A stretch of 64,000 nt of DNA from Synechococcales cyanobacterium GL140_1_metabat_312 (GTDB lineage Bacteria; Cyanobacteriota; Cyanobacteriia; Leptolyngbyales; Leptolyngbyaceae): positions 1 through 64,000 of the forward strand of contig JANXWB010000080.1 in the NCBI GenBank assembly GCA_025351345.1, read 5' to 3'. The notes beneath the pieces were generated by a model. That model ran no database searches. It saw only the letters and a list, made by a program, of their open reading frames with translations, and was not told the origin of the DNA. Both the position numbers and the translations under genes were made by a program. Shown here one piece after another: positions 1 through 9,199 of this stretch; position 1 is the first letter of the stretch; each line of letters begins with the position of its first letter.

Positions 1-918
1 CGATCGGTCCTGACCGCATTAGAAGATTGTCGGGATGCACTTCATAGATTGCCCATTGAGACCGTGACGATTTATGGAATGCAGGGCACTCGGACTATTC
101 TGTGGAAAAAATCATTTAGCATTGAACAAGTTTTGAATGAAACGGCTACTCGGAACAATCGTGATTTGTTCTCATTTAGCAATAAGCATATGAATCGGGC
201 GGCCTTTCCATCGGCATTGTTATTCAGTGCTATTGCCCATTGGACCGGATTAGATAGTCTTTTTCTGGGATTGAGAATTTGGACTCATGAGTTTGGTCAT
301 GCCACTGTAGCTTGGTTCTCTGGGCATCAGGCGACTCCCCTTCCCTTTGGTTGGACAAATGTGGGGGCTGAACGATCGATCGTTGTGTATGTCTGTTTTT
401 CGGCGTTGTGCGGACTTTTGTTTTATACAGGTTGGAATGAAAAGAAACGTGGAATTATGGCCTGTTCGATGGTGGCTATTATTGTTCAGTTTTGGATGAC
501 TTGGTTTACCTCTCAAGATATGTTTGAGTTGCGTTTGGCTTTTGGTGGTGTGGGTGGTGAGTTTTGTTTAAGTACTCTATTGATGTTGGCATTTTATGTT
601 CCGCTGCCCGAAAAATGGCGCTGGGATTGTTGGCGCTATCCGATTTTATTGATTGCTGCAAGTACATTTTTCAATTCAGTGAGTTTCTGGAATCAAATTA
701 AACGTGGAACTGCCGCTATTCCGTGGGGATCGATGCTGAACGGATCGGGTGATGCGGGCGGCGATATGAATCAATTGAGTGATATGGGTTGGAGCGATAT
801 GCAGATTGTCAAAACTTATGCGGGGTTAGGTCAAGTTTGTTTGCTGATTTTAATTGGATTCTATGGATTTCAATTCTTGCGGACTGCAAATTTTGGACGA
901 TCGCAGGGGTTAGATTAA
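1..918 (+). CDS. Membrane protein with HEFGH zinc-protease motif (5' partial)
   Basis: The reading frame is open to the left edge, so the N-terminus lies outside the window; a TTG at 49 is the first possible start inside it but is probably internal. About 50 soluble residues after that codon are followed by several hydrophobic segments. The first carries HEFGH (residues 80-84 counted from the TTG), the HExxH zinc-binding signature of membrane-embedded M50-like peptidases. A second NxxPxxxLDGG-type motif of classical site-2 proteases is not apparent, so the exact family is uncertain. A MGWSDMQ segment precedes the last transmembrane helix. Two genes downstream lies a second S2P-like protein on the other strand. 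Protease activity is inferred from one motif only. Confidence 0.6.
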   Translation, partial: RSVLTALEDCRDALHRLPIETVTIYGMQGTRTILWKKSFSIEQVLNETATRNNRDLFSFSNKHMNRAAFPSALLFSAIAHWTGLDSLFLGLRIWTHEFGHATVAWFSGHQATPLPFGWTNVGAERSIVVYVCFSALCGLLFYTGWNEKKRGIMACSMVAIIVQFWMTWFTSQDMFELRLAFGGVGGEFCLSTLLMLAFYVPLPEKWRWDCWRYPILLIAASTFFNSVSFWNQIKRGTAAIPWGSMLNGSGDAGGDMNQLSDMGWSDMQIVKTYAGLGQVCLLILIGFYGFQFLRTANFGRSQGLD

Positions 919-919
919 A

Positions 920-951
920 TTATCAATTCATTAGATTATCAATTCATTAAG
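920..951. repeat. Short tandem repeat after the first gene
   Basis: Two copies of a 16-bp unit, TTATCAATTCATTAGA-like, follow the stop codon directly. They lie in the short convergent gap before the DUF815 ATPase gene. No function is apparent. Confidence 0.5.
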
Positions 952-982
952 CTAGTCGTTAAGATGATTATTAATCTAATTA

Positions 983-2293
983 TTAGGCTAATCGTTCTCC
1001 TAGTAAAAAATCTACAAACTGCCGTGCTGTCCGTCCCGATCGGCCATTGTTTCTTTGTGACCATTGCAATGCCCGGAATTCCAGATCTTCACTTGAAATT
1101 ACTAAATCCGATCGCCGCACCAAATGATTCACAATTTCTAAATAGGTCTCCTGATTAGCGGGTTCAAAGGTCAATGTCATCCCAAACCGATCGCTAAACG
1201 ATAATTTCTCTTGCACCGTATCCCAATTGTGCATTTCGTCTGCATCCTTTGGCCGGGGCCGATCGCCATAAAATTCTCGAACCAAATGACGACGGTTGGA
1301 GGTTGCATATACAACAACATTTTGCGCCCTTGCAGTTACGGTCCCTTCCAATACAACTTTCAATGATTTATAGCTTTCGTCATCTTCTTCAAAGGATAGA
1401 TCATCAACAAAAATAATAAATTTATTGGGTAATCCGCGCAATATTTCAATTAAAGTCGGCAATCCTGACAATTCTGATTTCATCACTTCAATTAGTCTCA
1501 GCCCATTCCCAGACCAGTGTGATAATAATGCTTTTACCAATGACGATTTTCCCGAACCCCGACTGCCATACAACAACACATGCAGTGCAGGTAAACCCGC
1601 CATTAATGCTGCCGTATTCTTAATCAATGCGTTCTGCTGCCAGCTATAGCCAACTAATTCTTCAAGTACAATAGGGTCAGGGGTTTCTAAACCAATTAAT
1701 TGACTATTTTCATATCGAAAAGCACGAAATCGAACAAATTCACCAATTCCCATCCTATGGTACCAACTCGCAAGCTGGACTCCATAATCCCCCCAATCGT
1801 TCACTTCAAACCATTTCAAAAACGGATCATTCGTTCCATCCACCTGCACATCGTCATACCAAACAGGTAAATCATTCACCTCCGGCACCACGGCCCGCAT
1901 CCAATCCGCCACATCCTCACACACCACACCATACACACGCTGCAATACTCGCAAATCAAGGCGAGCTACATCCATCATCATCGGCACTACGTCTTCCCCC
2001 ATGGCTGCTTGCCGAGCGAATCGATTGTCCGCACTCAAAATCCGATCGCGTAAATGCTCTTGCCACCCCATCCCCCGATCGGCCAAAGCACCCATCCATT
2101 CGCTGTAGGCCATCAATATCGCATCAATTTCATCGGCATTTGCTACCGTATTTGTCCCTGAACTTGCCCGCAGCAATAACAATCGTACCAATGTATTCCA
2201 GGCTCGTCCTACAGTATCATTCAGAACATCTCGAAACAGCACCAACGATAATACGCCTTGTCGTACTCGCGTCATGTCCTGCAAACTTATCAT
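983..2293 (-). CDS. DUF815-family AAA ATPase
   Basis: A 436-residue predicted P-loop ATPase of the DUF815 (COG2607) type. The N-terminal 200 residues are helical and family-specific. The ATPase core has a Walker A motif GSRGSGKS (residues 243-250) followed by a Walker B-like FIIFVDDLSFEE (about 292-303), an ATSNRRHLV sensor-1 region near 350, and a C-terminal lid with RQFVDFLL. The spacing of these motifs and the phrase TSNRRHLV are typical of the family, whose cellular role is unknown. The ATG at 2293 is preceded by GAGG eight bases upstream. The gene lies 55 bp downstream of an S2P-like gene on the same strand and may be cotranscribed with it. Confidence 0.85.
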   Translation of the reverse strand: MISLQDMTRVRQGVLSLVLFRDVLNDTVGRAWNTLVRLLLLRASSGTNTVANADEIDAILMAYSEWMGALADRGMGWQEHLRDRILSADNRFARQAAMGEDVVPMMMDVARLDLRVLQRVYGVVCEDVADWMRAVVPEVNDLPVWYDDVQVDGTNDPFLKWFEVNDWGDYGVQLASWYHRMGIGEFVRFRAFRYENSQLIGLETPDPIVLEELVGYSWQQNALIKNTAALMAGLPALHVLLYGSRGSGKSSLVKALLSHWSGNGLRLIEVMKSELSGLPTLIEILRGLPNKFIIFVDDLSFEEDDESYKSLKVVLEGTVTARAQNVVVYATSNRRHLVREFYGDRPRPKDADEMHNWDTVQEKLSFSDRFGMTLTFEPANQETYLEIVNHLVRRSDLVISSEDLEFRALQWSQRNNGRSGRTARQFVDFLLGERLA

Positions 2294-2348
2294 GTCGTTA
2301 CCTCAAATCTAAAAAGCAAATCTAAAAACATATCAAAGCATTAATTCG

Positions 2349-3845
2349 CTATAGCCCCAAAACTGAAATCAACACTTTAGGAGCGGGAATAATAATAATC
2401 AATAGGATTAATAACATCACGATTCCGAGTAAATCACGACGACTATCCAATGGAGTTACATCGTTCAATGCAGGTTCATCCATTGTGGGTAAAAAGAACA
2501 ATAACACCGACAATAACAACAAATGGGGTTGCATAAATGACAACAATAACAATGAAATTCTAGCCACCTGACCAATCATTGAACCTTGACGTTGGCCAAA
2601 AATTGCATGAACCATACGTCCCCCATCCAATTGTCCCACAGGCATTAAGTTAAACGCCGTAAATAGAGTTCCGAGCCAACCCGCTACTGCGATCGGGTGC
2701 ATTGCAATGGCTGATTTTGTGGCTAATGAACTTCCCAAAGCTAACTTTGCAATTAATGCGAGGGCAATGGAATACTGCGGTAACATCGCCTCAAACTTAA
2801 ACACACTAGGCCGAAATGCGGGTGGTTGCGGAATCACCTCGGATAACGTCAATCCCCAGCCGAGTAATCCGATCGCCACGACTAGCCCCATCACTGCACC
2901 AATGACCCCCACATCAAACAAAGCCCGACGATTTGGAATGGGCGATCGGATTTGAATGAATGCGCCCAATGTCCCGATCGGTAATTGTGGTAACGGTACG
3001 ATCGGAATAAAGTACGGCAACGTCGCTAAAATCCCATAGCGCATGGTTGTCCAGTAATGTCCACCTTCTCGCACCAAAAAGAATCCCATTAACCCCAGCG
3101 CATAGGGTAATCCTTCCAAAAATGCCGGACTTGCACTCGTATCCACTTGCATCAACAGCAGTTGTCCCGACCACATGCAACTTACAGCCGTCGCTACCAT
3201 TAACAGCAGTGCTTGTTTGGGCCGAAACATCATTTGAGGAGTAATCCGCATCGCCATTTGCGGATTTGGAACTAGTGCAAAGAATGGACGCTCTTGAAGC
3301 CCTTCTTGAAAAACCAAGAAAAATCGATCGCCAAAGGCATCATGCACGCGAGATTCAATGGTTTGGTAGGCGGTTTCCGAAGAGACCGATCGTAAATTCC
3401 CGCGACAAATTACCGCTTGAGGCCGATATTCAATGCTGCTGAGATAATAACATTCCCACGGGAAACAGGTCCGAAGCTGCTTCTCTTCATCAGACGACAG
3501 CGATCGAACCACTGGCTCCATGGCCTTTGCAACGGGTATTTCGGGTGGACTCTCGATCGTCGGGGGTTCGATGCGGCCTCGTTGAATTAAGTACAAGTAC
3601 AGAATAAAAAAGCCTAAAAACGTGCTAAATCCAAGTAACGGCGGCATCGGCACCCGAGGCCCATAGACTAATGCCCAAGCAGTAAGGCAAAAAGCAGGCA
3701 TCATCACCACTATCCACAATAGCAGTGGCGATGTTCGCGTGACTAAGCGTACCCGTTCCACAATGAAAAAGTAGCAAAAGAAACCGAGTAATACGACGAG
3801 AATGAATAACCAGAGCATGGGAGTTGAAGAACGGGTGCAAACCAT
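2349..3845 (-). CDS. Site-2 protease-like membrane protein, degenerate active site
   Basis: A 498-residue polytopic protein resembling the cyanobacterial/chloroplast EGY-type branch of M50. Two N-terminal hydrophobic segments are followed by a soluble domain (about 110-205) and then a membrane core. The core shows the branch-typical LATLPYFIP (273-281), LGAFIQIRSPIPNRRALFD (293-311) and the second metal motif NLMPVGQLDGG (399-409). The first metal motif, normally HExxH, reads REGGH at residues 259-263: Glu and the second His remain, but the first His is Arg (codon CGA, two base changes from a His codon). Proteolysis is therefore doubtful; plant EGY3 is a known protease-dead relative. An alternative ATG at residue 10 exists; neither start has a strong ribosome-binding site. 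Confidence 0.85.
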   Translation of the reverse strand: MVCTRSSTPMLWLFILVVLLGFFCYFFIVERVRLVTRTSPLLLWIVVMMPAFCLTAWALVYGPRVPMPPLLGFSTFLGFFILYLYLIQRGRIEPPTIESPPEIPVAKAMEPVVRSLSSDEEKQLRTCFPWECYYLSSIEYRPQAVICRGNLRSVSSETAYQTIESRVHDAFGDRFFLVFQEGLQERPFFALVPNPQMAMRITPQMMFRPKQALLLMVATAVSCMWSGQLLLMQVDTSASPAFLEGLPYALGLMGFFLVREGGHYWTTMRYGILATLPYFIPIVPLPQLPIGTLGAFIQIRSPIPNRRALFDVGVIGAVMGLVVAIGLLGWGLTLSEVIPQPPAFRPSVFKFEAMLPQYSIALALIAKLALGSSLATKSAIAMHPIAVAGWLGTLFTAFNLMPVGQLDGGRMVHAIFGQRQGSMIGQVARISLLLLSFMQPHLLLLSVLLFFLPTMDEPALNDVTPLDSRRDLLGIVMLLILLIIIIPAPKVLISVLGL

Positions 3846-3971
3846 ACGGCCAATAGAGTTCTAATTCTCCCATCTTTCGCCACGCCCTGCACCTACCTCA
3901 CCCCTAATACCCATCCCAGCTAGAATCGAAATCGAAGCTAAAATCGAAGCCCTGTAATATCTCTGTCCACC

Positions 3972-4649
3972 ATGATCTCCGTCACTAAGTCGCCGCGCCC
4001 TATTCCGGGTCAACTCAACCCTACTATTTTTGCCTTTCCCCCTAATCGTGACATCTTGGGGGGCACAGCATATTTCATTCAAGATCCCGCTGGGAACCTC
4101 TTAATCGACTCTCCGGCTTGGACCGAAGATACTATTACCTGGCTCAATGAAAAAGGTGGCGTTCGGTGGTTGGTTCTCACGCATCGCGGCGGAATGGCTA
4201 AGGTTCGATCGATTCAGGCGGCGATCGGCTGTGAAATTGTTATTCAAGAACAGGAAGCCTACCTATTACCTAATCTCACGGTCACCAAGTTTCACCATCA
4301 TCACAGGATTACTCCCGATAGTGAAATTATTTGGACTTCAGGACATTCTCCTGGAGCCTCTTGTCTTTATAATCAGCAGCAGGGGGGAATTCTTTTTACT
4401 GGACGACATTTACTGCCCGATCGCAATGGAGACCCCGCGCCGCTACGAATTTCTAAGACCTTTCATTGGCACCGACAGTTAAAAAATGTGGCGGTTCTAC
4501 GCGATCGTTATTCTTCCGAGACCTTGCGGTGGATTTGTCCTGGAGCCAATACAGGTTATTTACGGGGGGAGACGGCTATTGATAATGCTCATCCCAAGTT
4601 AATGGCGATTGACTTAGAACAGCTTCAGAATGTAGAGCCGGGACTATAG
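3972..4649 (+). CDS. Metallo-beta-lactamase-fold protein, degenerate metal site
   Basis: A 225-residue protein with the order of elements of an MBL-fold hydrolase: GGTAYFIQ and LLIDSPAW near 30-50, a strand ending in LTHRGGMA at 69-76, GHSPGASCLY at 124-133, and LFTGRHLL at 141-148. The canonical HxHxDH metal motif would fall at the THRGGMA position; only the first His survives. The Asp that normally bridges metals (TGD) is replaced in TGRH. The protein is therefore probably not a standard dizinc hydrolase. Similar degenerate MBL proteins are recalled from other cyanobacteria, with unknown role. It is transcribed divergently from the S2P-like gene, and the two share a roughly 125-bp upstream region. 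Confidence 0.7.
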   Translation: MISVTKSPRPIPGQLNPTIFAFPPNRDILGGTAYFIQDPAGNLLIDSPAWTEDTITWLNEKGGVRWLVLTHRGGMAKVRSIQAAIGCEIVIQEQEAYLLPNLTVTKFHHHHRITPDSEIIWTSGHSPGASCLYNQQQGGILFTGRHLLPDRNGDPAPLRISKTFHWHRQLKNVAVLRDRYSSETLRWICPGANTGYLRGETAIDNAHPKLMAIDLEQLQNVEPGL

Positions 4650-4859
4650 CCCTCCTGTAGCGTTCTATCTTGGATTTATAACATACATGATTTTTCGAGT
4701 GAGGTTCTCCTAACTGTTTCACGGAGATTACCGATATGTCTATTTCAGGGTCCGACGCGCTATCTTAAAGTGAAGTCAGATTTACATTTTTTGAAAATGT
4801 TTAAGTTCGGCTCGTTCTAACTCAGGCTAAAGTATTTTCGAGAAAAGGGCGATCGCAGC

Positions 4860-5378
4860 ATGAAACGCATCGGCAGCAAAGTTGGACAATTTGTTGGTTC
4901 CTTGATGACCACGGGCGGGAGCGTTATCGCGTTAACGGTGTTTGTTAGCACTATGGGATTTTCTGCCCTCGTCGGCCTCCTGTTTGGGCTGAAATGGGGC
5001 GCGGTTTCGGCGATTCTGTTGTTATTGGTGTCGTCACCCGCTCTTTTAAGCTGGGGTATTATTCCAGTCGTGTTGGGCTGGGTGATGCTGCGGGGAAGCA
5101 AGAACTTGCAACGGGAAGCCATTCGCGATCGGTTTCTACAATTGGTGAAAGCAAAACGCGGACGGTTCACGGCAGTAGAATTTTCGCGGGTTGCACAACT
5201 AGAATTAAGTGTGGCCCGGACCTATCTCGATCGGTGGGCGCGGGAATGTCATGCAGACTTTGATGTCACTGAGGCCGGGGAAATTCAGTATTTGTTTTTG
5301 GAACCTAATCTATTGACCAGCGGTGGGCAGCCGTTTGAGATTTTTGAACAGATGCGAGAAAAGGTAAGTTTGCCCTAG
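4860..5378 (+). CDS. Small membrane protein with winged-helix-like tail
   Basis: A 172-residue protein of unrecognised function. The N-terminal third contains two strongly hydrophobic segments (about 12-42 and 47-77), rich in Gly and Leu. A basic stretch follows (LRGSKNLQREAIRDRF), then a roughly 60-residue soluble region (FLQLVKAKRGRFTAVEFSR... DRWARECHADFDVTEAGE) whose helix-turn-helix-strand pattern looks like a winged helix. The arrangement occurs in conserved cyanobacterial hypothetical proteins. The ATG follows a HIP1 site. A hairpin with a T-run lies just after the stop codon, so the gene is probably monocistronic. Confidence 0.6.
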   Translation: MKRIGSKVGQFVGSLMTTGGSVIALTVFVSTMGFSALVGLLFGLKWGAVSAILLLLVSSPALLSWGIIPVVLGWVMLRGSKNLQREAIRDRFLQLVKAKRGRFTAVEFSRVAQLELSVARTYLDRWARECHADFDVTEAGEIQYLFLEPNLLTSGGQPFEIFEQMREKVSLP

Positions 5379-5385
5379 GGACTGG

Positions 5386-5406
5386 TATCCTCTTTGAGGA
5401 TATTTT
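5386..5406 (+). terminator. Rho-independent-type terminator
   Basis: Inverted repeat TATCCTC-TTT-GAGGATA followed by TTTT, eight bases after the stop of the small membrane protein gene. Confidence 0.6.
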
Positions 5407-5532
5407 AAAATCAGAGTCCGTCAATACACCAATTTTAAAATCAAAAATCTCAGAGGCTAAAATCCTTAACTTCCAGTTCTATCTAAGCTGCACTGAGGGA
5501 GTTAAAATAAGCATTTAGTAATATTCCGCACT

Positions 5533-6267
5533 ATGGCTAAGTTTCTAAACACAAGCGCAACGAACTACTTCTTGGAGGAACTGATCAAAAATGCAAGAGA
5601 TCGGCTCATTCTGATCAGTCCGTTCCTGAAGTTGAATGATAGAATCAAGGAGCTTTTGGATGATAAGAATCGTTTAAAGATTGATGTTCGTGTCGTCTAC
5701 GGGAAAAGTGAACTGCAGCCACAGGAGATGGATTGGCTCAGGGAGTTGACCTATGTTCGCACGAGCTTCTGCAAGAACCTCCATGCCAAGTGCTACTTGA
5801 ATGAAGAACTCTGCATCATCACGAGCTTGAATCTCTACGAGTTCAGTCAAGTGAATAACAATGAGATGGGTATCTTGATCCGACGTGCCGAGGATTCCGA
5901 ACTTTACAAAGATGCATACGAGGAAGCGCAACGGATCATTCGCGTCAGTGAAGAAGTGCGGATTTCACTAGAGCGAGTTACTCCGAATGCTGCCGATAAA
6001 CCACGAATTTCACTAGAGCGAGTTGCTCCGAATGCTGCCGATAAACCCAACGATGGTGATCAGTCGTCTAAGCTCACGTCATCTAAGCTAGCGCAGAAAC
6101 TAGGCTTCAAAACTATCGAGTTTCTTGAGAAGCTTGTCGCTTCGGGGCACCTGGAGGCAAAAGATGGAGAGTATCACCTTACTACCAAGGGCAAAGAGAT
6201 TGGTGGCGAGTTCAAAGGTTCAAGGTTCGGCCCTTATTTTCTTTGGCCAGAGTCGTTAAAGCTGTAG
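5533..6267 (+). CDS. Phospholipase D-like protein with duplicated linker
   Basis: A 244-residue protein with one PLD-like half-domain: NARDRLILISPFLKL at 20-34 and the catalytic-type HAKCYLNEELCIITSLNL at 84-101, matching HxK(x)n(S/T)xN. A linker holds two tandem copies of a 15-residue unit, RISLERVxPNAADKP (143-157 and 158-172). The C-terminal 65 residues (LAQKLGF..., LTTKGKEIGGE, YFLWPE) resemble the DNA-binding tail of phage antirepressor/KilA-C proteins. One PLD motif implies a dimeric active site, as in Nuc-type nucleases. The gene lacks the CGATCG sites common in its neighbours, suggesting recent acquisition. A nuclease or defence role is inference. Confidence 0.7.
   Translation: MAKFLNTSATNYFLEELIKNARDRLILISPFLKLNDRIKELLDDKNRLKIDVRVVYGKSELQPQEMDWLRELTYVRTSFCKNLHAKCYLNEELCIITSLNLYEFSQVNNNEMGILIRRAEDSELYKDAYEEAQRIIRVSEEVRISLERVTPNAADKPRISLERVAPNAADKPNDGDQSSKLTSSKLAQKLGFKTIEFLEKLVASGHLEAKDGEYHLTTKGKEIGGEFKGSRFGPYFLWPESLKL
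5959..6048 (+). repeat. 45-bp in-frame tandem duplication
   Basis: Two adjacent 45-bp copies encode residues 143-157 and 158-172 of the PLD-like protein. They are nearly identical at the DNA level (one Thr/Ala difference plus few silent changes), so the duplication is recent. Confidence 0.9.
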
Positions 6268-6389
6268 TGCAACCAGGGTCTTGCCGCCGCGAGCCGCCTA
6301 ACCAAATGGCTTAATTTAAACATATTCAGAGGGATTCAAACGTTAGGTCGGCTCTAAATCCTAAATTATTCAACCGATCGGTCTATCCC

Positions 6390-6405
6390 ATTCCAAATTT
6401 GGAAT
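6390..6405. promoter_or_regulatory. 16-bp perfect palindrome upstream of antiporter gene
   Basis: The palindrome ATTCCAAATTTGGAAT sits 50 bp before the antiporter start codon. It could be an operator for a dimeric regulator; no factor can be named. Confidence 0.3.
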
Positions 6406-6454
6406 TGCTGCTGATAATGGCGTTATGATCGCGATCGTTGTATCGCTCTAACCT

Positions 6455-7852
6455 ATGCCTTTGAGTATGCTTTTTAGTCCTATTTTGACCGCATTGACCA
6501 ATAGGGCTATCCCTTCATCTTTACTCGCAACCGTAGAAGCTGAAAATGCTCCGATCGTTTTGAGTTCTGTGTTGTTGAGTCTAGTCGTGATCTATCTAGC
6601 GAGTAAAGTGGGTTCTGAATTAGCCCAGCGTTTTGATTTGCCACCCGTCTTGGGGGAATTACTTGCTGGGGTTGTGGTTGGGGTTTCAGCCCTTCACTTA
6701 ATTATATTTCCCGAAGGCGATCTGACGGCCACCGATTCTCTTATCATGACCGCCGTCCAATTGCTCAATCACCTCACACCAGACAATCTTGTCAATGTTT
6801 TTGCATCTCAAAGTGAAGTGATTTCAGTCCTAGCTGAGATTGGTGTGATTGTTTTACTATTTGAAATTGGGCTGGAATCAGATTTAAAGCAACTTAAAGC
6901 AGTGGGTACTCAGGCGGTAGTGGTTGCCTGTGTGGGAGTTGCTGTGCCGTTTGGGGCGGGGACGTTGGGATTGATGAGTATTTTTCATGTTCCTGCGATC
7001 GCGGCTATTTTTGCCGGGGCAGCGCTCACTGCAACCAGTATTGGCATTACTTCAAAAGTGTTGTCTGAAATGGGACAACTGAAATCAAAAGAAGGCCAAA
7101 TCATTGTGGGTGCAGCCATTATTGATGATGTTCTTGGCATTATTGTATTGGCGGTTGTGGCGAGCCTCGCTAAGACGGGTTCAGTGGATGTAGTGAATGT
7201 TGGATATTTGATTGTGAGTGCAACTGCATTCCTAATCGGATCAATTCTGCTCGGCCAATTATTTAATTCATCCTTTATTACGATTGCTTCTAAGTTAAAA
7301 ACCCGTGGAAATATTGTTATTCCCGCCTTAGTGTTTGCATTTTTTATGGCATTTATAGGCAATGCAATTCATTTGGAAGCGATTCTAGGTGCATTTGCCG
7401 CCGGACTCGTACTGGAAGAAAGCGACGCGCGTGAAGAATTGGATGAATTGATTAAGCCGATCGCAGATCTATTAGTCCCTATTTTCTTTGTCACTGTTGG
7501 AGCTAGAGCCGATTTAAGTGTTCTAAATCCAGCCGTTGCGGATAATAGAGCGGCACTGTTGATTGCTATTTTTTTAGTAGTCGTTGCGATCGTGGGTAAG
7601 GTTGTGACTGGTTGGTTTGTATTTGGAATTCCTAATATCAACCGATTGGCAATTGGAATTGGGATGGTGCCCCGAGGTGAGGTTGGGCTTGTGTTTGCAG
7701 CAATCGGCTCCACTAGCGGAGTTCTAAGTAAACCTTTGGAGGTGTCGATTATTATCATGGTAATTTTAACGACATTCTTAGCACCACCACTCTTGCGCAT
7801 TGTGTTTGGAAAACCTACAGAATCGAATATAACGGTTGATTCTGTGGAATGA
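6455..7852 (+). CDS. Cation:proton antiporter, CPA2 family
   Basis: A 465-residue integral membrane protein with about 12 hydrophobic segments. LPPVLGELLAGVVVG near residues 64-78 is the highly conserved entry to the ion path in CPA2 antiporters. AALTATSIGITSKVL (about 190-205) and IVGAAIIDDVLGIIVLAV (about 220-237) carry the conserved substrate Asp pair: the DD of AIIDDVLG matches the ND/DD ion-binding motif. A later segment, IGMVPRGEVGLVF, is also typical. No cytoplasmic TrkA-N or USP domain follows, so this is the short NapA/KefB-like form. The family exchanges Na+ or K+ for H+ across the plasma or thylakoid membrane; the ion cannot be read from sequence. Confidence 0.9.
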   Translation: MPLSMLFSPILTALTNRAIPSSLLATVEAENAPIVLSSVLLSLVVIYLASKVGSELAQRFDLPPVLGELLAGVVVGVSALHLIIFPEGDLTATDSLIMTAVQLLNHLTPDNLVNVFASQSEVISVLAEIGVIVLLFEIGLESDLKQLKAVGTQAVVVACVGVAVPFGAGTLGLMSIFHVPAIAAIFAGAALTATSIGITSKVLSEMGQLKSKEGQIIVGAAIIDDVLGIIVLAVVASLAKTGSVDVVNVGYLIVSATAFLIGSILLGQLFNSSFITIASKLKTRGNIVIPALVFAFFMAFIGNAIHLEAILGAFAAGLVLEESDAREELDELIKPIADLLVPIFFVTVGARADLSVLNPAVADNRAALLIAIFLVVVAIVGKVVTGWFVFGIPNINRLAIGIGMVPRGEVGLVFAAIGSTSGVLSKPLEVSIIIMVILTTFLAPPLLRIVFGKPTESNITVDSVE

Positions 7853-7870
7853 GAATTTAACTAAAAAAAT

Positions 7871-7914
7871 AACTAAAAAGCGATCGACATTCAGATAACG
7901 ATCGCTTTTTAGTT
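7871..7914. terminator. Bidirectional terminator between antiporter gene and hetR
   Basis: Perfect 16-bp inverted repeat with arms AACTAAAAAGCGATCG and CGATCGCTTTTTAGTT separated by 12 bases. The arms supply an A-run on one side and a T-run on the other, serving the convergent antiporter and hetR genes. The stem contains HIP1 sequence. Confidence 0.85.
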
Positions 7915-7964
7915 TAAATACTTTTTAGTTTAAGTAATTTAGCTTTAAATTTTGATTGTCTAGA

Positions 7965-9199
<1,235 letters not shown>

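Noticed and set aside
7369-7800. Minus-strand 143-codon frame opposite the antiporter gene
   Set aside because: Antisense shadow of conserved transmembrane codons with no ribosome-binding site.
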